Shown: positions 12,196 through 24,670 of the stretch, one piece after another | Layout of the letters: each line of letters opens with the position of its first letter | Numbering within the stretch: the stretch's first letter is position 1 | Source of the DNA: Amphimedon queenslandica | Taxonomy: Eukaryota > Porifera > Demospongiae > Haplosclerida > Niphatidae | DNA: 64,000 bases | Direction of reading: 5' to 3' | NCBI RefSeq assembly: GCF_000090795.2 | Contig: NW_003546607.1 | Span: 39,351 to 103,350, forward strand | Program-made: the position numbers and the translations under genes | The notes under the pieces: model-generated | The model's input: the letters and a program-made list of their open reading frames with translations, nothing else | Databases searched by the model: none | What the model was told of the DNA's origin: nothing

Positions 12196-14861
12196 AGATA
12201 AGTAATAAGAAATAAATAATAAATAAATAAATAATTAATTAATGAATACAGCACATGTACAACACAGTGCTTTAAACTTGACCTTTCTATTGTAATGACT
12301 GTAATACATTACAATAATAATAATAATTATAAAAAAGTAATAATAAGATAATCTCACACTAACAGTTTTAGTAATGGCTTCCTCTTTGACGCTATCGTCC
12401 AGTAGCCCATTCTCCTCTTCCTCCTCCTCTTTGTTGCTCTCTCCATCTTCATCCTCTGTCTCTTCTCCTTCATCATCGCTCAATGACTGAAGTGCCTGCT
12501 CCAGTCCAGCAGCTTCCATCATCTCTTGAATCCTCTCAACTCCTTCCTCTCCAAATGCGTTGCCTAGCAACAATAGCGTCATTACCGTGGCAACAGGTTC
12601 CTCGCACTTACCGTTTAAGTCGAGTACGGCGAGTTGGGATTTGTTTGAAAGGGCGGAGACAATGGCAGCTCCTGAATTAATGTCTAGCTCATTATAGCTT
12701 AGCCATAACTCCTAAATAAGAACAAATTTATAATGGCCATAACTCGAAAAATTGAAGTCGGAATTGACTCAAACTTTCTACATAGCATAAGTACATCAAT
12801 ATGTATCAGAAAATGTAATAAAAATTGGGGGTCATTTTGGAGCCATTTTTTGGAAAAAAACCATGGGCTATAGTACAGGGAACTTTTCAGATTTTGGCCA
12901 ATTTTATAAAATGGCCATAACTCGAAAAATTGAAGTCGGAATTGACTCAAACTTTCTACATAGCATAAGGACATTAATATGTATCAAAAAATGTAATAAA
13001 AATTGGGGGTAATTTTGGAGCCATTTTTCGGGAAAAACCATGGGCTATAGTACAGGGAACTTTTTAGATTTTGGCCAATTTTATAAAATGGCCATAACTC
13101 AAAAAATTGAAGTCGGAATCGGCTCAAACTTTCTACATAGCATAAGTACATCAATATGTATCAAAAAATGTAATAAAAATTGGGGGTCATTTCGGAGCCA
13201 TTTTTCGGAAAAAACCATGGGCTATAGTACAGGGATTTTTTCAGATTTTGGCCATTTCTTCAAATGGCTGTAACTCAAAAAATTGAAGTCGGAATCGATT
13301 CAAACTTGCTACACAGCATAAGGACATCAATATGTATCAGAAAATGTAATAAAAATTGGGGGTGATTTCGGAGCCATTTTTCGGAAAAAACCATGGGCTA
13401 TAGTACAGGGATTTTTTCAGATTTTGGTCCATTTCTTGAAATGACTGTAACTCAAAAAATTGAAGTCGGAATCAATTCAAACTTGCTACACAGCATAAGG
13501 ACATCAATATGTATCAGAAAATGTAATAAAAATTGGGGGTGATTTTGGAGCCATTTTTCGAAAAAAACCATGGGCTATAGTACAGGGATTTTTTTGAAAA
13601 TTGGCCAAATTTTTAAAATGGCCGTAACTCAAAAAATTGAAGTCAGAATCAACTCAAACTTTCTACACAGCATAAGTACATCAATATGCATCAGAAAATG
13701 TAATAAAAATTGCAAAAACAAAAAAGACAAATATAACATGACCTACTCTTAGCATTTGGTGTCCATCCTTAACAGCTTCAGCAATGGCGACTGCACCTTT
13801 TGAACGAACAAGACACTCGCCAAAATTAATGACCTCGAGCTCCTGAAGAGAAGGAATGACATCAGCCATTAATGCAGAGCCGTCTTCAGTGAAGGTATTA
13901 TCGCTAAGATTAAGAACCTAGAAAACAAGAGAGAAAGTATACTAATAATATACTGAGATATACTGGAGTACCCTGAGATGTGGGTTCTTTTTAAGTGCTC
14001 TTGCTAATGCGCTGATTCCGTCGCAGTAGATACCATTCTGTGGCATTGAGAGTTCGACGAGAGACCCCAGCGTCTATTAATCATGTGACAATCATGTGAT
14101 AGTTTCTGATGTGGGGGCGTACCTCAAAAACTTCAGCAAGAGCTCTTGCTCCATCATTCTCGAGCCTGTTCCGCCCACTCTGAAAAACCTCCAGTGCAAA
14201 CTTAGCACCAACTTCGCTTGCCTCCTGGTAACACTGTAATAGCGCCTTGGAAAGTATCTACGTAATATAATAGACCAAAAATAAATTTAAATTTTTAAAA
14301 TTAAATAAAAAGGTGCTACCTTTCCTCCTCCTATTCCAAGGCCATTATTATTAAATTTCAATATCTTGAGGGTGTAACAAACTTCACTCGTTAACAGCGT
14401 AGACACGCCCTCCACTCCGGCAGGACCAAACGCATTGTCGCTCAGATCAAGCTCGACAAGACGTGCCCCGGCAACGATCAGGCCGTTCCCTAGCGATGAC
14501 TAATTAACGATAAAAGGTGTTAAATGTTTTACATGTCTGGGCCGGCTTACTAGAGCTGGTGGTATTTCTGTTTTAAGACGACTGACAAACATGTCGCTCC
14601 ACAGTGCATGTCTCAAACTACCTCCTACGTTTTCTAGTAGCTTGCCAATGGCAGAGGCGGCCTCTGTGCCGTAGGAGTTACCACTGAGTTTTAAAGAAGT
14701 TATACCGGCTGCATCTCTGATCTGATGAAGTATTTCTCCAACTAGCAAATAAATATATATCTATTGCTCCTATAGTGAGCTTTGTTACCATCTTCCTCGC
14801 TGTCTATCTTCTTGTTTTCTCCATTCACTACCACCTCCACTGACTTGCTCTCGTCCGCCAT
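11382..14861 (-). CDS. RANGAP1: Ran GTPase-activating protein 1
   Basis: The ATG is at 14861 ([18 protein letters not shown]) and the stop at 11382. The product activates GTP hydrolysis by Ran in the cytoplasm and so sets the RanGTP gradient. It begins with a segment reading [14 protein letters not shown], then leucine-rich repeats: [35 protein letters not shown] (the conserved NNNGLG asparagine cluster), then [17 protein letters not shown]-type, [33 protein letters not shown] and [14 protein letters not shown] repeats. An acidic hinge follows ([14 protein letters not shown]), then a helical C-terminal RanGAP1_C domain ([20 protein letters not shown]). Introns are short except one filled by a satellite array. 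The gene is divergent from OTUD4 (312 bp between start codons). The family identification is secure; some internal exon edges are approximate. Confidence 0.93.
12086..12235. repeat. (TAAA)n microsatellite in RANGAP1 intron
   Basis: About 150 bp of nearly pure AATA/TAAA repeats lie between two coding exons on the minus strand. Long leucine/tyrosine-rich frames across it are artefacts. Confidence 0.95.
12716..13715. repeat. Satellite-like array, ~177-bp unit, ~5.6 copies
   Basis: Copies begin with atggccataactcgaaaaat-like sequence near 12733, 12911, 13088, 13264, 13441 and 13617, giving a period of 176-179 bp. Each has tcagaaaatgtaataaaaat, a ggagccattttt block, and ccatgggctatagtacaggg followed by a T-rich block. 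Neighbouring copies differ at a modest number of positions. The array fills one RANGAP1 intron. Short protein-like frames such as MGYSTG... repeat with it and are not genes. Confidence 0.95.
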
Positions 14862-15173
14862 GTTTTTTCAAATCCGCGCGAGCCAGCCCACTGCGCATGC
14901 GCAATGGCACGGCCCAGGAACTTTTTCAAGTCTGGCGCGCCCGTCCCGACTGCGCACGCGCAGTACACTCCCGGGTAATCATCCTACAACCTACATCATC
15001 ATCTTTTCTAGTGTTTTCTTCTCCTCCTCCTCCTCCTATCATCAAAATTCCCTGCCACCACTCAGCTACCCGTGGCAAGAGACAAGAGAGAGAGACACCA
15101 CCCATCCATAAAGCTTCTTTCCTCGACACTTATCTCTTCTTGTAAATCCAGCAAACTTTGCAGAGTCCTCAAA
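14862..15173. promoter_or_regulatory. Bidirectional promoter RANGAP1/OTUD4 with two NRF-1-like sites
   Basis: This is the 312-bp GC-richer interval between divergent start codons. It contains TGCGCATGCGCA at 14892-14903, a perfect palindrome matching the NRF-1 consensus YGCGCAYGCGCR, and TGCGCACGCGCA at 14951-14962. No TATA box is obvious. The match is to the consensus as known from other animals. Confidence 0.6.
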
Positions 15174-17437
15174 ATGTCCTCCAAACCGAGTGGGCATTAT
15201 TTGGAGAGCAGCAGAAAGAGAGGCAGCCAGCAGTCACAGAGAGCGCCACAGCCGTCCTACAGAGGAACACAGCCCGCCCAGCATAGCCCCCCGTACTATA
15301 GGAGACACACATATGCTATAGACCAGTACCTCTATGAGAAAGGACTCAAGAGAAAGTACATAGCTAAAGATGGCTCCTGTCTCTTTAGAGCTGTCTCAGA
15401 ACAGGTTCGTAGCTATCAGTCAAAGTCCCTTACCCTCTCTTGCTCTTTCTCTGCCATTAGGTCTGGCTGGTACAAGCTCACCATTGGACTCTGAGGAGAC
15501 AGACTGCTATGTATATCAAGACAAGAAAGGATCGTTTTAAATCGGTAAGATAACATTTTAAGCCAATTTAAGGTTCATTACAAGTTGTTTTAAAAGCAGT
15601 TATAGATCTTCTACTTTATTTCTGTCACCTTTTCTAGTTCTTGACAGAGCCTGTCGATAAATATTGCTTCAGACTTAGCAACTCTTCGGTAAGAAACTTA
15701 ACGATATGGACCTTCTTTGTCATTTTGTTTATTATTTTATTCCTCTCTTCTCTTCCTCTAAACTATTTATATACCATTATTTATATTTAATGATGGTTTT
15801 CTTTCTTTTTCTCTCTTCCTTTTCTCCCCTCCCTCCCTCCCTTGCTAGATGTGGGGTGGTGAGATGGAGCTTGTAGCTCTCTCCGAACTTCTCGATCGTC
15901 ACATCATCGTCTACTCTGAAGAGAAAGGACAGACTAAAATCCGGGAATTCAATCATTCCGAATCTTCTGATAAAAACTCGGTAAATAAACATTTATTATT
16001 CTATAATATTCTTGCCATGCACTGTATAGACACATGTGTTCATGTGTCTATTTATACATGTACATATTAAAGGAGTTTAATTGATTGTTTTAATTGAATT
16101 ACTTATCCATATTGCAGCTGCCTTTGTCCAGCTCTCTCCTCTAATGTTGCTGGCTTCATTCTTTGAGGCAAATTCTTTGAAGGGGGATTCCCTTTATTAT
16201 TATTATATCTAGCCACAAGTTGTGGGGACATGTGCTGGACATGTACATGTATTTTACACATGTACATGGCACTGTATGCTCTCTCTCTCTCTCTTTCTCT
16301 CTCATAGATTAAACTAGCTTATACTGGTTCTAATCATTACGATGGAGTCTGGGCTGAGACTGATGAGAGACTATATGGATTTTGTCAAAGTAAAAACTGA
16401 AAAAAATTATTATTATTATTATCATCATCACAGGTCTTGTATATGATGTCTTGTACAGTGCGGTATTCAAGAACTCTTCTTTGGTATCAAAATCCCGTCA
16501 GTTGTCTCTTGGCCAGACGATGACTCCAAGTTATGGTCCTCCGGATCTTTTGAAGGCTTTATCGATGTACGTGTTCTCAAATATCCCAATAGAACACGCA
16601 AGAATGGAGAGGAATGGTAAGTAGAATATGTAAAAAGGTATAAAAGGTTTTAGTTGAATAGTTTAGTAAATCAATGAATAATTTGTAATTTAATTTATGG
16701 CCCCTCCCTAAATTTGCTAAAATTGGTACACATGTAATAGAAATTGAATGCCTTTTAGTTTTAATTGAAATTGAGAATCGAAACGAAAGATCAATGTAAT
16801 ATCTTTGGTTATGCAGCTGTGTGGCACCTGTTCTTATTGTTATTCCCCTCCTTCATTGCTTTAGATCGAGAGTATCGCGACAGGCAGTTTGCAAGTTCTC
16901 TTCAATACAAAGTCGGAACTATATGTGACGTAAGCTACTATATTAACAGCTGCTATTACATATACTGTCACTATTACTATTATTGTTATTATTATTTTGT
17001 GTCCATTGAAGGTGTCTGTTGATAATGATTTGTTTCGTGCTGAAATCATTGACAACCGTGACTACTCCAGAATAAAAGTAAGAGCTAGTGTATCTGATTC
17101 TGCACTTCTACAAAATTGGGCCAAAAACCATGTACTGTACTATATTCATGTAGTGCGGGGTATCTCTTCAACAATTGCTAGGAGACAATTCTCCCATTTT
17201 TTATAATTTCTTCTTGATGTATATATGTACATGTGCTTTGCATTTCAATAAATACACGTGTGCAATTTGTTGTCTTTTTTTTCTCTTTAGGTGAAATTTA
17301 TTGATAATGGAAGAAAGTAAGTTGGTCATACATTGTTGTATGTATCAACTTTTTATTATTTTGACATTGCCTTAGGCCAATGATAGTGTCAGCTAAGCAA
17401 ATCTTTTTTGGTCACAGCAAGAAAAGCACAGGCAAGC

Positions 17438-17475
<38 letters not shown>

Positions 17476-20411
17476 CAATTTTTTTGTAGGAGGGAGGGAT
17501 CAAAGGAGAGGGTACTCTGGTTCAAGGGTCCAATCCGAGGGTAGTACCTCAAGGAGGGAAGAACCTAAAAACGAGAGACCTCCCCGGGAGACAAAGGACT
17601 TTGAGAGAGACCGAAAGTCAAGACAGTCGAAACCGAACAATGAAAGTAGTGGCCCAGCTCCAGAGAAGAGAGAAACAAGGGGGGGAAGTGGCGGGGGTAA
17701 GGGTGAGGGGAGAATGACCTCGCCAAAACCTCCTAACCCCAAGATAAGCGATCGGAGACAACCAGTGAATCATTCTAAGGAAAGAGGAGAGAGAGAAGGG
17801 CTCAGACAAAGAGACAAGAAAGAAGTGGATAGAGGAGCAAAAGGAAGCGGTGATAATAGAAGAGATGCTGTTAAAGAAAGAGCTTCTACTCGCGGGGAAA
17901 CTGTTACGAAAACTAACGAAGGGATCTCGAAAGAAAAGCCGTCTAATAAGAGACCGGGGGAAGGAAAAGGAGGCGTGGCCCGGGAGGAAAAGGGAAAGGG
18001 AAGCAACGAGAAAGAGGAGAGAGTTCCAAACTCGGAAAGCGAGAAAGTGCTGCAAAGTGAGACTAAACCGTCTCAGAACGGAAACACGTCAAGAACCGAC
18101 GACCCAAAGGAAACTACCACTTCTTCTCACCCTGAGCAATATCAACAGAGACAGAGTCCGATTGAACAAGCCCCACCCACAGCAATCCCTCCTCTTTTAC
18201 CACCAGGGATCACCAAAGTGGACGAACCACACCCACCAATTAACATAGAGCAGCGAGGTCTGATATACCAAATGGCCCATGGAGATGGTAATACTTATTA
18301 CATACACTCAACTGGCATTGCTCCAGAAGCAGCTGCAGCAGGTGGAGGGTACCTCTACCCGGTGGACGTCTTCTCGTCGACTAGTAACAATCATATACTA
18401 GTAACATCTGGTGCTTCTAGTCTCCACCCACAGCCACACCCCCAACCTTATTTCTCCGAAGCCCCAGAGTGCGAGTGGCCTATACTAGTACAGGATAGCC
18501 GTAGTTCTGCTAGTAGTAACTCCAAGGTTGTGGCGGTCGACCAGTTGCATCCAAAGTCCCTCCACATTGACGGTCCACCTCCACAGCCTCCGCCTGAGAC
18601 TATGTTTGCCGTCCCGCCTACACATCAGAATGTGGGCGTGGTCCAGACGTCACCTCACGTGGCGACAACTCAAAACATCTTCTCAACTGATCTAGCTCCT
18701 CCTCTTCATCTGCTACACAACAGAACGCAAGGTAAGATTATAGTGTATGTGTAGATGTCCTTCTGTTATAAGGATAAGGATCAGGATTAGGATATAGAGG
18801 GTGGGGAGAGTAGGAGATTCTGTGAAAGTCAATAATATTCACTCACTACAGTTTCCATTAGACTTTACTACTGTAGTACCTGTTCATTCATCAGTGTAGT
18901 AGTATCTATACATCCACACACTCATGTTGTTATTATTACTATAATCTCAAAGTAGTACTCTCTCTCAGTTTTTCATGCCCATAATGTAATGAATATACAT
19001 GTACATGTACGTGTGCAGTAAATGTGCTTTCATTGTGTTCTTTGCATGTGTCAGGTCAGGTAATACCACGTCTGCTATTAATTTTTGCTGCATGTTTGTT
19101 TGTGTTTTAGTTCCTTTTTGTAGTATTAATTTGGATAGTATGAGCTTATACAGGCCAATACAATTATAAAACATGCATGCAATCAAATTTGCACAATTGC
19201 TCCAAAATCCGGTAAAACCCCCTGTACTGTAGTACAGGGTCTTGGGCTGAATTTTGTGAAAATTGAAAAGAGAGGATTCTCCATTTTTATAATACATGTA
19301 CATGTATTGTGTGATTAAAAATAATATTTATTATTATTTAATTTTTATAGAGGACAAGCAGGTCTTCATGTTTGAATATGCCCAGCAGTGTCTCAGCTGC
19401 TATTTCAACTCTGCCATTGGAGACCAGTCCGACCTTGAAGACCTGATCGAGGAGCTTCTCGCAATGTCACTGGAAGAGTTCCTTTCCTCTCCTCCTCGCT
19501 ATTCTGACGGAGAACTCTCAACCACTAGTCCTGATAATAGTGAGCTGACAGACGAGAGAGAGGTAACTCCACTTAGACTTGTCCTGAAAACCGAAGAGAC
19601 CGTTTCGCCGTCTAGTACGTCCGATGACCAGCTTCCGCCGCCACCTCGTGAGCCTACGCCGGTCGGAGAAGAGACAACGGAGGAGACAGTGGTTAATGGT
19701 AAAGAGGCTGAGACTAACGGTGATGGTGAGATTGTGAAGGAGGAGGAGGAGGAGGGAGAGGGAGAAGAAGGACAGGAAGTAGAAGAGGTGGAGGATGAGG
19801 GTATGAAGACATATATGTCACTGCCTCATCCTGGTGCTAGCCCTTTCATGATGCCATATCAGCCGTTCATACCAATGATGTATTCAATGGGTCCTCAATT
19901 CTTTGGGTATCATCATCCTTATCGTATGCCAGCTCCCATGATGTTTCCTCCTCCTTACTTTATGCACCCACCTCCTCATATTGTTCCTCCTGAACCTCAA
20001 GAAGAGATCAATAATGATCTTACTGATGATGGGGACACGCCTCTTTCTCAGCCCGAGTTTAAGGCCACGCCTCCAGAGTCTAAACCGGCGGCCGTGGATG
20101 TGAGTGAAGTCCCTGTTGTAGCAAAGGAAAAGTCGTCGTCTCCATCTCCTCGTCCCTCTCCTTCTCCTCCTCCCCCGGTCGCTAGGCAACCGGATAAACA
20201 GGTCCAACCCCCTCGTCAGCGTAATAATAATAATACTCACGAAACTCGTCACCGTAGCAACCAGGACTCTCGTAGCCATAGCAACCACGATTCCTATCAC
20301 CGTGGTAACCATGAGCGTACGTCGAAAGGCCAAAAGAGTAATAGATCTTACGAGGCTCGTTATAGCAGGAATTTTACGAATCGGAGCCATCAGAATCAGG
20401 CGAAACAATGA
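15174..20411 (+). CDS. OTUD4: OTU deubiquitinase, OTUD4-like, with Tudor-like region and long disordered tail
   Basis: The chosen ATG is at 15174 (MSSKPSGHYLESSRKRGSQQ), the first Met in frame with the OTU domain. The catalytic core reads YIAKDGSCLFRAVSEQ (Asp and the nucleophile Cys in DGSC), WTLRRQTAMYIKTRKDRF, MWGGEMELVALSELLDRHII, and GSNHYDGVW, which supplies the catalytic His. All three expected residues are present. A Tudor-like segment follows around 16870-17410 (YKVGTICDVSVDNDLFRAEI, YSRIKVKFIDNGRKPMIVSA), the order found in OTUD4 and its paralogue ALG13. From 17490 the protein is low-complexity: basic/acidic and Ser-rich, then Pro/Met-rich (MPAPMMFPPPYFMHPPP), ending in an Arg/Ser/His-rich tail (NRSHQNQAKQ). 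OTUD4 edits Lys48/Lys63 ubiquitin chains and binds RNA in other animals. An intron at 17432-17489 appears to use a GC donor. Confidence 0.9.
17432..17489 (+). other. Predicted GC-AG intron containing (AAT)n
   Basis: Reading through gives a stop at once in the OTUD4 frame (ACA GGC AAG CAA TAA). Removing GCAAGC...TTTTTGTAG joins ACA-G to GA-GGG and restores the frame (HSKKSTG GRDQRRGYS). No GT donor with correct phase is seen nearby, so a non-canonical GC-AG intron is the simplest model. Confidence 0.65.
19195..19300. repeat. Partial ~177-bp family copy in OTUD4 intron
   Basis: It contains cccctgtactgtagtacagg (one mismatch from the perfect palindrome) and flanking blocks similar to the other intronic repeats. 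It stands as a single decayed copy. Confidence 0.65.
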
Positions 20412-20801
20412 TTGAGAATCAGATTGTGAACTTGCATACACACGTACTATCATACATGTACATATACATACATTCTGATCAGTTTATTCATTAATTATTA
20501 CTACCTTGCCTTGTGTTGGTTTTGTCTTGTTTGTGGTGTATAATTATTCTATTAAACAACAACAACAACAACATGCATTTATTATATTATCCACTATTAA
20601 AAGTTATTTATAATAATTATTATTATTATTAATGTGAAATGACATGTGAATAGATATCAGTATTCATTTCTGAAACATTAAAAATCAGCAAAAAAGTCCA
20701 ATATTGATATTCACATCTTTTAGTCATTTTTCGTGAACTGACTCTACCATACTTCCATTTTGATTAATCTTTTTAATTTAAAAATACAACTAAGATTAAG
20801 G
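20412..20801. other. Convergent spacer OTUD4/HAD
   Basis: Between two stop codons, this AT-rich stretch carries short AAC and ATT microsatellites and probable 3' UTRs. No gene is seen. Confidence 0.6.
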
Positions 20802-22234
<1,433 letters not shown>

Positions 22235-22381
22235 TGCAAAAAGTGAGCCACACCTTTAAATTAGCCACGCCTTTCAATTCGAATTGCCACGTGATAGCAT
22301 GTGGGTAATGAAATGATGAACAAAATTGATGGTGAAATATTATTATATCGATTAAATTGTCTGCTAATTGATATTTTCTAG

Positions 22382-22788
22382 TTATTTCAAACTTCTGAGC
22401 CACTCTTTCCAGCAGAATTCAGGAAATATCAAATTAATTTCTTTCATAGCATTTTCAACACTGTCAGATCCATGTACGCTATTTTGAGTATCACAGAGTC
22501 CAAATCTTCCTCTGATGCTAGCAGGAGAGTCTCTCTTAGCTCTGATAACAGTGAAAAGCATTCATCTAGCACTAATAATGCTTACATGCATGGTTTAGTG
22601 GGTCCCATTAGTCTCCTCCATCTTTTAATTGCATCTTCTCCTCCTAATATGACACCATTGATATCACTGGACTGCATGTAAGTAGTCAATCTCTCAAAAT
22701 AGAATCTTCCTAAAGCAAAAAGGAAGAAAAAACATCTAAGACTATCCAGTGAAAATTTACACTGCATGCATCACCTAACAAATGTATC

Positions 22789-22835
<47 letters not shown>

Positions 22836-23400
22836 GTTATTGCAATTTTATAGGACTAGATATGAGAAGGAGAAACAGATAGTAGTAGAGGTCCAGTAGA
22901 AGGGAGTAGTCCTAAAGGAATGACAGGGTGTAGCCCTGCCATCCAGTACATAAATACAGAAAAGAAAAGGAAAAGGAGTCAAGAGGAGGAGAGAAAAGAG
23001 GATGGGAGAGATATACATAAACAATTAGAGCATGGACAGACTGTGTGTAGAGTGTGTGAATCAGAAGAATTAAAAACATTTGTAAATTTGTCAATAAAAT
23101 GGGATGTAATTAGTTCCTTAAAACTTGGGATAGACATATTTAGGATACTGTATTAGTATACTTACCATTGTGTTCTTCATAGAATTTTTCAGCTTCTTTA
23201 AGGCTCAGTCTTAAAGTTTTTCTGCAAACAATCGAGAGTCCTTCCTTCTCTATCATTCTACACACAAGCTGTACAGAAAATAGTAGATACAATAAAATTA
23301 AATCTACTAATTATTCTATAATTTTAAATACATTTAAAGAGACTGGCCTAGCAACTAAGTCTGGCTTGAATATTGCTAAAGTCACTTGATAGTTGCACAT
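22382..23400 (-). CDS. NME6: Nucleoside diphosphate kinase, NME6 type
   Basis: The ATG at 23400 gives MCNYQVTLAIFKPDLVARPV, the canonical NDPK start (the IKPDxV element). Further exons give LKEAEKFYEEHNG, GRFYFERLTTYMQSSDINGV, ILGGEDAIKRWRRLMGPTKP, and SPASIRGRFGLCDTQNSVHG. The last carries the NxxHGSDS motif with the phosphorylated catalytic His. The tail is NLIFPEFCWKEWLRSLK. NDPKs transfer the gamma phosphate between nucleotides. The GPTK...SIRGRFG spacing and the W-rich C-terminal tail fit NME6 rather than NME1/2. One intron (around 22594-22635) is only about 44 bp. An (ATT)n run lies in another intron at 22791-22836. It is divergent from RPL21. Confidence 0.92.
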
Positions 23401-23510
23401 TTTAGGAGTGGGTGTGGCACCAAAATTAATAACTAGAAACTTTATAACTACTCTGAGCATGCGTGGTTGGTCTCCTTTCACGTGGTTCTGTCAAGGACAA
23501 GAGAACCAAG
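23401..23510. promoter_or_regulatory. Shared 110-bp promoter NME6/RPL21
   Basis: The start codons are only 110 bp apart on opposite strands, so both core promoters and 5' UTRs must lie here. A GAGCATGCGTGG string (23455-23466) is close to an NRF-1-like site. A pyrimidine tract TCTCCTTTC at about 23470 could be the 5'-TOP start of RPL21 mRNA; the start site is not known. Confidence 0.5.
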
Positions 23511-24493
23511 ATGGCTACCAAAGGTTATCGACGTGGTACTAGGCACCTTTTCTCCCGCCGTTTTAGGAAGAAGGGTAACTTAAGCCACTTATTTTTTAAC
23601 TTTATAAATATTTTTATTTGACAGGAATGATAAAGCTGTCGACCTACATGAAAATTTATAAAGTTGGTGACTATGTCGACATAAAGGTACTATTATATAT
23701 ATATATATACACAAAAAGTGCATTCATTTTATTAATATTTTTGTATTTTTTTGTTCTCTGTGTTAGGTGAATGGTGCAGTACATAAAGGTATGCCGTACA
23801 AATTCTATCACGGTAGAACAGGAAGAGTATTCAACATTAGCAAAAGAGCTGTTGGAGTAGAAGTGTCGAAACAAGTCCGGTAAATATCCCAACGATAATA
23901 TTGTGCGGCTTTAAACTTGGTTTAATTAAATTTCACGAAATGAAACTCTTTTTTTTGTCAAAATTTTAATCATTTTAAATTAATTTCATCTATTTGTAAT
24001 TTTCTAGTAATCGTATCATTAACAAGAGGATCCACGTTAGAGTTGAACATGTCAACCCTTCTCGCTGCCGGGAGGACTTCTATGCCAGACTCAAAGAAAT
24101 CAAAGCCAAAAGAAGAGCAGCTCACGAAGAAAAGAGGAGAATCCTGGTACGCCAAGAATCACACGAAAATAGCAATAATAGTTATTATAGTTGTAAAATA
24201 TTATAATTGTAGAGAGAAAACTAATATATAATTTATGCTTCATTGTAAATGTATATTCTCTCTGCTTGAATTGTGAGCGTAATTCATGTATGTAGGGATT
24301 TTATGAGCAATGCTTGAAATATTTTGGTGGTTTTTGTATATTATATCCATTCTTATATAATGTCTACCTTTTTTGTTTTCAGCCTGGTGAGTTAAAAAGG
24401 AAGCCAGCTCAGCCACGAGAGGGACGTCTTGTCAAAATGAAAGGAAAAGAAGTTGAGGATTTAGAAGCAATCCCGTATGCATTTTTAGGATAG
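23511..24493 (+). CDS. RPL21: Large-subunit ribosomal protein eL21
   Basis: Five exons are readable: 23511-23574, 23625-23686, 23767-23879, 24008-24146 and 24383-24493. They encode about 160 residues: [80 protein letters not shown], and the C-terminus [14 protein letters not shown]. This is full length for eukaryotic eL21, a structural protein of the 60S subunit. All splice sites are GT-AG. No intact C/D or H/ACA snoRNA was recognised in its introns. Confidence 0.98.
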
Positions 24494-24670
24494 AAATAAC
24501 GAGAAAGGAACAACTTCTTGTAATTATTCTTTTCACAATAAATGAAGAAATTATGAAATTATACAGTACTATGTAAATAAAATAAATAATGAAGTAGGCG
24601 TGGTTAACCATTAACTAAATGGGCGTGGCCGACATCAAAATTTACGTCAAGTTTGTACTTCTTTATTGTC

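Noticed and set aside
13040-13273. Repeated MGYSTGNF-type short frames in several places
   Set aside because: They recur wherever the 177-bp repeat occurs, on either strand, with frameshifts; they are repeat sequence, not a gene family.
24147-24382. Intronic snoRNA in RPL21
   Set aside because: Ribosomal-protein introns often host snoRNAs, but no paired C (RTGATGA) and D (CTGA) boxes or H/ACA boxes were found here.
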